From assembly GCA_031290475.1 (NCBI GenBank), contig JAITNM010000096.1, positions 1 to 50,291 of the forward strand: DNA of 50,291 nucleotides. Direction: 5' to 3'. The position numbers were made by a program, and so were the translations under genes. The DNA is from Treponema sp. GTDB taxonomy: Bacteria; Spirochaetota; Spirochaetia; Treponematales; Breznakiellaceae. The notes under the pieces are model-generated. The model did no database searches and was not told the origin of the DNA. It worked only from the letters and a program-made list of their open reading frames with translations. Shown here piece by piece: positions 44,269 to 50,291 of the stretch (position 1 is its first letter; every line of letters starts with the position of its first letter).

Positions 44269-46473
44269 ATGATGAGAACAAGACGCCGGTTATTCCTCCG
44301 GAATGCCTTCTGCCGTATTTGTGCGGGGATCTTTATGTTTTCCTGGGCTGTATTCAACGCCGGAGCTCAGCAGCTTAGAACCATGGATTTCAGAAATCAG
44401 AACATCATTGATATTCTGATGGTTCTGGCTGAGGTTTCAGATACTTCTATTATACCCGATGAAACCGTGGGCGGAACCGCTTCCTTTCATTTTACCGATT
44501 CGGATCTTATGGACGCCCTTGACGCCTTTCTCTCTCAGTACAAACTCTACCGCCGAAGAGAAGGGAATATTATCCGGGTATCCCGGATCAATGCTTCTTA
44601 TGACCAGGGGAGGCGGCGGGTCTCCATGAAGGCCGATGATGTGGAACTTGAAAGCCTTATCAAGGCCCTGGCCCGTTCTATAAATAGATCGATATTGTAC
44701 GATTCATTGCCCAAGATCACCCTTTCAGTGGATATTGAAGAGGAAGAGCCGCGGAAGGTCCTGGATATTCTAATGCTCAAGCTTCCGGACTTTATTTTGG
44801 AAGAGGACGATTCCTGGTTTTACCTTCGCAGAATTCCGCCGGATCTCCCGGGGACAAAGTCATCTCAAATTGACAGGATCAGCAGGGAAGGAGACAGTTA
44901 TTCTGTCAATATTGAACATGGAAGATTTCTTGATGTGATTGCTGAACTCTTTAAAAAGGGAGACAGGGAATATTCACTCCTTAGCCGCTCCGATAGCGTT
45001 CTTGAAAATCTCTATTTTTCCAATAAGGATTTTGAGAGCCTTCTCAGGATAATCCTGGAACAGGGAAACGCTGATTATACGGTTAATAACGGTATTTATT
45101 ATATCGTAGAACTTCAAAGGCGGGATGTACTTAAAAAGCTTAAACAGACGGTAATTGTTCCTCTGCGGCATATTCCGGCCCAGGATTTTCCTTCTATCCT
45201 GCCTGCCGAATATTCCGCGGGGAATGTGCTTAAAATCGACAAGAATTCCAATACCCTGATCCTCACCGGGACATCTGAGGAGATTAACCCAATAAGGGAG
45301 TTTGCCGCTGCTATTGATCATCCCGCAGAAGGTCTGCGCTACGGACGCTTTGAGCTTAAATATACCGGGGTAAAGGAACTCCTGGATATGATCCCCGCAA
45401 AGCTCCTGCCCATGGCCCCGGCCGTTGTTCCGGAAACCAACGCCTTTATTGTCCAGGGTTCGGAAGAGAGCCTTGCCGCCCTGGAAAATTTTATTGCCGC
45501 AGTAGACAGGAAAGATGAAGGATACCCTATACGGCTTAAGTTTATCAAGATCGATGAACTTTTAAAGAACCTTCCGCCGTCGGTTAAGGGAGAAGATCTC
45601 CGGGATTCGGGTTATCCGAATTTGATTTTCTTTACCGGCCCTCAGGAAAAGCGGGAACTTTTTCTGCGGGAACTTGCGGTGGTTGATAAACCAAAGCCTC
45701 AGATCCGTTATGAACTTTTGGTTGTGGAATACATGAAGAGTAACGAAAAGCGGTTCAACAAAAATTATAGCGCCGCAAAAGTGGAAGAAAAACTTGCTCC
45801 GGATTTTTCTTTTCTCGGTAATCTGTCGAATGTTATGAACCTGAATTTCGATGTAGTAGCCCAATTCGGCTATCAGTTTGCCCTGAACCTGAGCGTCCAG
45901 CTCGGGGAAAACCTGGCCCAGGTATACGCCGACACTACACTGAACGGCCTTTCCGGCCAGGAGATCCGTTTTCAGAATACCGATACTTTCCGGTACCAGG
46001 AATTTGAAGTAGACGCCGATACGGGAAACTTAAGCCGTACAGGAGTTACCCGGGAGATTAGTTCAGGTCTTATTGTAGGGTTGAATGGCTGGATATCCGG
46101 GGACGACATGATCACCATGTCGGTAAACGCCACGGTTTCCAAACAGAACAGCAATCCTTCCACAGATTCCACGGTCATACCCTCCACTTCCGAACGGGTG
46201 GTGAATACCCAGATTCGCACCCCCTCAGGAAAGCCTGTGGTACTGAGCGGGCTTATAAAAGAAACAGCTGAAAAAAACAATAAAAAAATCCCCATCTTGG
46301 GCGATATTCCCCTCATAAAGCATCTTTTTGGAGAATCCTTTAGCAACAAAGAAAAAACAGAAATTGTAATTTATATTGTTCCTTATCTAGTCCCTGATGA
46401 AGATGAAGAAAATGATATACCCCTAAGGCTGGAGAGGTACTACCATACTTTTATAGGAAGAAGGGGTTTATGA
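44269..46473 (+). CDS. gspD: Type II secretion secretin
   Basis: Outer-membrane channel of the type II secretion system. From the ATG at 44269 (AAAGGA 9 bases upstream) it is 734 residues, with a signal peptide ending near NAGA. An N0-like domain (MDFRNQNIIDILMVLAEVSD) starts the mature protein, then several N1-type repeats (VPLRHIPAQDF, RFELKYTGVKELLDMIPAKL, IRLKFIKIDELLKNLPP). The C-terminal secretin core has VVLSGLIKE, IPILGDIPLIKHLFG and IVIYIVPYLV, the family signature. The frame stays open to 44143, but those bases hold the hairpins. Its stop overlaps gspE by ATGA. No pilotin-binding S-domain is obvious. Confidence 0.93.
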   Translation: MMRTRRRLFLRNAFCRICAGIFMFSWAVFNAGAQQLRTMDFRNQNIIDILMVLAEVSDTSIIPDETVGGTASFHFTDSDLMDALDAFLSQYKLYRRREGNIIRVSRINASYDQGRRRVSMKADDVELESLIKALARSINRSILYDSLPKITLSVDIEEEEPRKVLDILMLKLPDFILEEDDSWFYLRRIPPDLPGTKSSQIDRISREGDSYSVNIEHGRFLDVIAELFKKGDREYSLLSRSDSVLENLYFSNKDFESLLRIILEQGNADYTVNNGIYYIVELQRRDVLKKLKQTVIVPLRHIPAQDFPSILPAEYSAGNVLKIDKNSNTLILTGTSEEINPIREFAAAIDHPAEGLRYGRFELKYTGVKELLDMIPAKLLPMAPAVVPETNAFIVQGSEESLAALENFIAAVDRKDEGYPIRLKFIKIDELLKNLPPSVKGEDLRDSGYPNLIFFTGPQEKRELFLRELAVVDKPKPQIRYELLVVEYMKSNEKRFNKNYSAAKVEEKLAPDFSFLGNLSNVMNLNFDVVAQFGYQFALNLSVQLGENLAQVYADTTLNGLSGQEIRFQNTDTFRYQEFEVDADTGNLSRTGVTREISSGLIVGLNGWISGDDMITMSVNATVSKQNSNPSTDSTVIPSTSERVVNTQIRTPSGKPVVLSGLIKETAEKNNKKIPILGDIPLIKHLFGESFSNKEKTEIVIYIVPYLVPDEDEENDIPLRLERYYHTFIGRRGL

Positions 46474-47966
46474 ATGCTCAGGCAAATGCCGTACTGCGGC
46501 AGTATTTTCCCCTTCCCGGGGGAACGGATCAATACTCCCCTGAGTTTATTGAATCTAACGGGGTTATTAAACTCCGGGAAGAATCGGAAAGAATTATCAT
46601 TGGTATTACCGAAAAGACAAATGAAGAAACAAAAAACGCACTTCTCAATTTCCATCACAAACCGGCCGCCTTTGTTGAACTTGATGGGGCCGAACTATCT
46701 GCATGGCTTGGCAGTATTATGGGAGAGGCTGATACGGCGGATGCCGAAGGAGAGGGAACCGCCGATTCACGGGTGCTTCTGGATAAACTCGCCAATGACG
46801 CGCCGGTGATAAATCTCGTGAATTCGATCTGTATCGAAGGGATACGTTCCGGCGCCTCGGATATTCATCTTGAATCGGGAGAAGGCGGCATCAGGGTACG
46901 GTACCGCGTCGACGGAGTCTTGCGTACCGTACGGACAATTGAACACAACCGTTTTCCTGCCATTGCTTCCCGGATTAAGATCATGGCTAATCTCAACATT
47001 CTGGAACGGCGGCATCCCCAGGATGGCAGAATTACTGTTTCTATTGGCGATGAACAAGTTGATCTCCGGGTGTCCATTGTACCTATTACCGGAGGGGAAT
47101 CAATAGTCCTTCGTATTTTGGGAAAGAAGGCAGCCGCTTCTTCCCTTTCAGACCTCGGTTTCAGCGCCGGCCAGTTAGGCTTGCTGCGTAGCCTGCTGCG
47201 TCTGCCCCACGGACTCATTCTCATGACAGGGCCGACAGGGAGCGGTAAGACTACCTCACTAAATGCAATGCTTGGGGAACTGGTTTCCGATAAGGTAAAA
47301 ATAATCACCATTGAAGATCCGGTGGAATACCTCGTTCCCGGGGTAAATCAGATTCAGGTAAATGAACAAATCGGGCTGAACTTTGAAACCCTCCTCAGGC
47401 GGGTGCTGCGGCAGGATCCCAACATCATTATGATTGGTGAAATCCGGGATTCCGCTACCACTGAAATCGCCCTGCGTTCTGCCTTAACGGGCCATCTGGT
47501 TCTTTCCACTCTGCATACAAACGACGCCGCTTCGGTCATCCCGCGTCTCATTAATATGGGTATTGAACCCTATCTTTTAGCATCGGTACTGAAGGGAGCC
47601 GTAGCCCAGCGCCTGGTACGAAAAATCTGCCCTATGTGTAAAAAGTCCTATGCGCCCGCCGCGGAAGAGACCCGGATCCTCTCATATGCAGGCATCAGGA
47701 CAGAAACTCTGTTTTACGGCGAAGGATGCGCGGAATGTGATCACACGGGCTTTTCAGGCCGTACGGTGATTTCCGAAATGTTCGGAACAGATCCAGGCCT
47801 TGAGGAACTAATCATGAGACGGGAAAACATCGGCGCCATAACAGCGTATCTGCGGAAAGAAAACATGCGAACCCTGCTTGAGGATGGTCTTGAAAAAGCC
47901 ATAGCAGGGATAACCACCATTGGGGAAATTGAACGGGAAGTGATTATCACCGAAGGAGACGCATGA
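46470..47966 (+). CDS. gspE: Type II secretion ATPase
   Basis: Cytoplasmic hexameric ATPase that drives pseudopilus assembly. The 498 residues show Walker A GPTGSGKTTS (about 253-262), the Asp box IEDPVEYLVPG (about 280), Walker B IMIGEIRDSAT (about 322), the His box LSTLHTNDA, and the tetracysteine zinc motif CPMC (about 387) with CAEC (about 421), which marks GspE/PilB rather than PilT. The N-terminal N1E domain is shortened relative to GspE from Proteobacteria. A GAAGGGG Shine-Dalgarno site precedes the ATG, which overlaps the gspD stop. Confidence 0.95.
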   Translation: MNAQANAVLRQYFPLPGGTDQYSPEFIESNGVIKLREESERIIIGITEKTNEETKNALLNFHHKPAAFVELDGAELSAWLGSIMGEADTADAEGEGTADSRVLLDKLANDAPVINLVNSICIEGIRSGASDIHLESGEGGIRVRYRVDGVLRTVRTIEHNRFPAIASRIKIMANLNILERRHPQDGRITVSIGDEQVDLRVSIVPITGGESIVLRILGKKAAASSLSDLGFSAGQLGLLRSLLRLPHGLILMTGPTGSGKTTSLNAMLGELVSDKVKIITIEDPVEYLVPGVNQIQVNEQIGLNFETLLRRVLRQDPNIIMIGEIRDSATTEIALRSALTGHLVLSTLHTNDAASVIPRLINMGIEPYLLASVLKGAVAQRLVRKICPMCKKSYAPAAEETRILSYAGIRTETLFYGEGCAECDHTGFSGRTVISEMFGTDPGLEELIMRRENIGAITAYLRKENMRTLLEDGLEKAIAGITTIGEIEREVIITEGDA

Positions 47967-49006
47967 TGCGGAGATCCTATTCAAAAAAGGCGGTACTGGA
48001 ATTTACCCAGATGATGGAAATGCTTCTGGAATCGGGGCTTTCCCTGCGGGATGCCCTGGAGATGCTTACCGGTATGGAGAGCGGCGGCGCTTCCCGGCTG
48101 GGTCAGGGAATTTTGGAACGTATCCGCAAAGGCGCCTCCTTTGCCGGAGCGCTTTGCTCAATGAAAAGCGTTTTCTCTCCGGTTTACCGCGGGATGATCC
48201 GGGTAGGCGACAAGGCAGGTTCGGTGGAACGGATCTTTCCCCGCCTAAGCTGTTATCTTGAGGAACAGAAAAAACTCCGGGATAAAACCCTTGCCGCGTT
48301 AACCTATCCTGCCCTGGTATTTGTGCTAGCCATGGCAGGCGCCGCCTTTCTCGTTTTGTTCGTGCTGCCGAAGATGGAGGATCTGTTCGGCGGCTTTGGC
48401 GGTCCGGGAGAAAAAATACAGCGGAATATTAATACTATTGAAACAGTAATGCTGAGTTTTTTGTATTTGTTTGTCTTTTTAACTATAGGGATTGCCGTTC
48501 TGAAAACACTGGGAAAACAGTATCCCGAATTTGCCCTCTCTGTTGACTATGTACTCCTGATGCTTCCCCTTGCAGGCGCTTTTCTGTCGTTCTGGGAAAG
48601 CCTTAATTTCAGTTTTGCCATGGAAGCCCTTACCGGAGGAGGCGTTTCGGTGGAAGCCGCATTGGAAGAGGCGGAAGCGGTGGTATCCAACCGGGCGTAT
48701 CGCCGGGCTTTAACGAAAGTTCGGGAGGCGGTGTACAGCGGGAAGAGCCTTTCATCGGCCTTTGGCGGGCGGAAAATCTTTCCGCCCTGTTTAAGCCGAT
48801 GGATAGCCATAGGAGAAGGATCGGGTAAGACAGAAAAGGTATTCTCTCAGCTTAGAAATTATTTTCAGGATGAGATAGATCGGCTCACATCGCAATTTCT
48901 GATCCTTATTGAGCCTGCCTTGATTGGAATAATCGGGGTAGTAATTCTAACCTTTGTGGTTGGGATAATTATTCCTCTGTTTTCGGTCTACGGAAACATA
49001 ATATGA
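47963..49006 (+). CDS. gspF: Type II secretion inner-membrane platform protein
   Basis: Polytopic platform protein linking the ATPase to the pseudopilus. The 347 residues comprise two homologous cytoplasmic helical domains (FTQMMEMLLESGLSLRDALE near the N-terminus; FSFAMEALTGGGVSVEAALE at about 213-232) separated and followed by transmembrane segments at about 112-136, 158-178 and 315-340. AGGAG precedes two tandem ATGs at 47963 and 47966; the first overlaps the gspE stop. Normal length is about 400, so it is slightly short, mainly at the N-terminus. Confidence 0.94.
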   Translation: MMRRSYSKKAVLEFTQMMEMLLESGLSLRDALEMLTGMESGGASRLGQGILERIRKGASFAGALCSMKSVFSPVYRGMIRVGDKAGSVERIFPRLSCYLEEQKKLRDKTLAALTYPALVFVLAMAGAAFLVLFVLPKMEDLFGGFGGPGEKIQRNINTIETVMLSFLYLFVFLTIGIAVLKTLGKQYPEFALSVDYVLLMLPLAGAFLSFWESLNFSFAMEALTGGGVSVEAALEEAEAVVSNRAYRRALTKVREAVYSGKSLSSAFGGRKIFPPCLSRWIAIGEGSGKTEKVFSQLRNYFQDEIDRLTSQFLILIEPALIGIIGVVILTFVVGIIIPLFSVYGNII

Positions 49007-49479
49007 ACAGTAACATTATCGAGGAAAATGTGATGAAAAATGAAGAAAACAAGTTTTATTATGATCCCGAAGGGGGCTGGACTTTTATCGAAACAATTAT
49101 CGTTATCGGAATTGTGCTGGTCTTAACTTCGTCGGTAGGGTTTATGGCGATAAAGTACCTGGATCGGGCAAAAGTTGTAACCGCAAGGAGCCAGATCGAG
49201 ACTTTTTCTATTTCCCTGGACGCCTATTTTCTGGACTGCGGGGAATACCCATCAGAATCCCAGGGTCTTGCCGCCCTTTGGGAAGCGCCGGATAGCGCCA
49301 CAGGCGGGCTCTGGAGCGGCCCTTATGTGAATAAATCTATTCCGAAAGATCCCTGGGGAAATGACTACGAGTACCGGAAAACAGATGGGAATAGTATTCC
49401 GTACCTTGTTCTTTCCTGGGGCAGGGATGGTGTGGAAGGAGGGGCCGGGAATGACGCGGATATCAGTTCCCGGGAATAA
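49003..49479 (+). CDS. gspG: Major pseudopilin of the type II secretion system
   Basis: Main subunit of the pseudopilus. The prepilin motif is EGG, then WTFIETIIVIGIVLVL: Glu at +5 is present, but +1 is Trp instead of the usual Phe or Met. The C-terminal half is typical GspG: GEYPSESQGLAALWEAP, DPWGNDYEYR and a calcium-loop-like GNDADISS ending. 158 residues from the ATG at 49003, which overlaps gspF by ATGA. The ATG at 49033 has GAGGA upstream and would give a more usual 15-residue leader, so it may be the real start. Confidence 0.93.
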   Translation: MNSNIIEENVMKNEENKFYYDPEGGWTFIETIIVIGIVLVLTSSVGFMAIKYLDRAKVVTARSQIETFSISLDAYFLDCGEYPSESQGLAALWEAPDSATGGLWSGPYVNKSIPKDPWGNDYEYRKTDGNSIPYLVLSWGRDGVEGGAGNDADISSRE

Positions 49480-49678
49480 GTCCGGGGAAAGGGGCTTCGT
49501 CCTCCTGGACGCCCTGTTCTGTCTTTTTATTGCCGGGGCGTTCCTTTTTATAATCCAGGGGATCGCCTCTTCCAGCCGGCGGATAGTAATGGAAGCGGAA
49601 AATCGGGCTTTTGCCCTTATATCCGAAAGAAATGCTATTGACTATGGCAGGATGGGTTTAAAATATGATGAACAATAA
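49451..49678 (+). CDS. Minor pseudopilin (GspI/H-like), short, Asp at +5
   Basis: 75 residues from the ATG at 49451, which has AGGAGG 8 bases or so upstream within gspG. A 15-residue leader ends GERG, followed by FVLLDALFCLFIAGAFLFII, the N-terminal helix of a pseudopilin. The +5 residue is Asp rather than Glu. The body after the helix is only about 35 residues, shorter than known GspI or GspH, and appears to lack most of the beta domain. It overlaps gspG by 29 bases and the next gene by 14. Which minor pseudopilin it equals is uncertain. Confidence 0.75.
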   Translation: MTRISVPGNKSGERGFVLLDALFCLFIAGAFLFIIQGIASSSRRIVMEAENRAFALISERNAIDYGRMGLKYDEQ

Positions 49679-50240
49679 CACTGCGCAGAATACCTTTCCG
49701 GCATCGGGAGATCAGGGCTTTACTCTGACAGAGGCGCTTGCGGCAATCAGCATTGTCAGTATTCTCCTTGCCGCGCTCCTTTGGGTTTCCTCCGCATCGG
49801 TTCGTTCCGTTTTTCTGGCCAAAGGGGCGTTATTTTTCTTTAGAGACATGGTTACGGCAGATGAGAGAATTCGGGACTTGACCGGAAAGGTTATCATTCC
49901 CTATTGGGAGGGGAAGGCAGGTTATAACATAAATGCCGCCGGGCGCCGTTCCCGGGAAGAATTTTCTCTTGAAGTTCCATGGTATGGCGGCAGGAAGGGC
50001 AATCTGCTCTGTTTTTCAGTTGATTCCTCAGGACTGCTTACCATGAAAACCCTGGGCGGCGGAGAAGATTCTCTTTACACCGCCCCTGTTTCCCTTCGGG
50101 TAAAGGATCTGTCCCTTCTCCGGGACAGCAGGGGAAATCTTTTGGGCGTTAAGGTGGGTTATGATTATCGCGGTATATCTTTTCATACTGCCGCGGTGTT
50201 TGGCTCTTTTCCGCTAAAAAAGAATAGTATATATGATTAA
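49665..50240 (+). CDS. Minor pseudopilin (GspJ-like)
   Basis: 191 residues. The prepilin motif is GDQG, then FTLTEALAAISIVSILLAAL with Phe+1 and Glu+5. The C-terminal domain is beta-rich (EFSLEVPWYGG, LLCFSVDSSG, VSLRVKDLSLL, VGYDYRGISFHTAAVFG), which fits GspJ in size. Two tandem ATGs (49665, 49668). It overlaps its neighbours on both sides, so it is tightly coupled in the gsp operon. Confidence 0.8.
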   Translation: MMNNNTAQNTFPASGDQGFTLTEALAAISIVSILLAALLWVSSASVRSVFLAKGALFFFRDMVTADERIRDLTGKVIIPYWEGKAGYNINAAGRRSREEFSLEVPWYGGRKGNLLCFSVDSSGLLTMKTLGGGEDSLYTAPVSLRVKDLSLLRDSRGNLLGVKVGYDYRGISFHTAAVFGSFPLKKNSIYD

Positions 50241-50291
50241 ACACGGCGAAGAAGGTTTTGCTTCAACACAATTTATGGCCTTCCTCTTTTT
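50233..50291 (+). CDS. Start of a further pseudopilin gene (GspK-like), cut by window edge
   Basis: Nineteen codons are visible: MIKHGEEG, then FASTQFMAFLF. This is a short charged leader, Gly at -1, Phe at +1 and a hydrophobic helix beginning. The +5 residue is Gln; GspK is the pseudopilin that usually lacks Glu at +5, and gene order after GspJ agrees. It begins 8 bases before the preceding stop. Confidence 0.6.
   Translation, partial: MIKHGEEGFASTQFMAFLF

Noticed and set aside
44269-50291. Reading the cluster as a type IV pilus rather than type II secretion
   Set aside because: GspG-type DPWGN and calcium-loop features, several minor pseudopilins in GspG-I-J-K order and absence of pilT favour T2SS; gspC, L and M are not seen, but the operon continues beyond the window.

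Overview
The window looks like a chromosomal segment of a spirochaete, most likely a Treponema of the free-living or insect-gut type. This is inferred from four lipoproteins with spirochaete-style lipoboxes, a cyclophilin-FKBP fusion, a set of unfamiliar secreted proteins and the overall gene content. No search was run, so the genus is a judgement. No rRNA, tRNA, CRISPR array, transposase or phage gene was seen.

Positions 1-26646 are mostly core metabolism and housekeeping, G+C-rich in the lines I sampled. The order is: proline synthesis (proA then a truncated proB, minus strand); a 2-hydroxyacid dehydrogenase; a secreted protein of unknown function; an HEYAH-motif predicted metallopeptidase downstream of rsmE; an alanyl-tRNA editing protein coupled to a cobalamin adenosyltransferase; an MIO-type ammonia-lyase whose active-site signature is not that of histidase; alanine racemase; two coupled lipoproteins; a PAP2 phosphatase; mnmE; a MalEFG-type sugar ABC transporter; and mnmG. 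MnmE and MnmG act together on the tRNA wobble uridine, yet here the transporter sits between them. Then come a cytoplasmic protein with a long Pro/Ala linker, a secreted dual-family prolyl isomerase, an ApbE lipoprotein and a PilZ (c-di-GMP) protein.

Positions 26846-43448 (minus strand) are a two-gene operon: a secreted 529-residue, probably beta-rich protein followed by a single 15-kb gene for a 5001-residue secreted protein. The giant has Ig-like domains at its N-terminus, a large central region with a repeat of about 70 residues that I do not recognise, and IPT/TIG-like, putative-Ig, beta-propeller and OmpL47-like modules at its C-terminus. Sampled lines here are clearly more A+T-rich than the left half.

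Positions 43582-50291 (plus strand) are a type II secretion operon: a short prepilin peptidase, two related hairpins, then gspD, gspE, gspF, gspG and three more pseudopilin genes, the last cut by the window edge. Every junction from gspD onward overlaps. Because it is divergent from the giant-protein operon, the simplest hypothesis is that the T2SS exports the giant protein and/or its partner.

Two cross-cutting observations stand out. Many first-in-operon genes have a -10-like box about 5-8 bases before the start codon and no Shine-Dalgarno sequence, which suggests leaderless mRNAs, whereas genes inside operons usually have Shine-Dalgarno sites. Some intergenic gaps hold palindromic elements or gene remnants.
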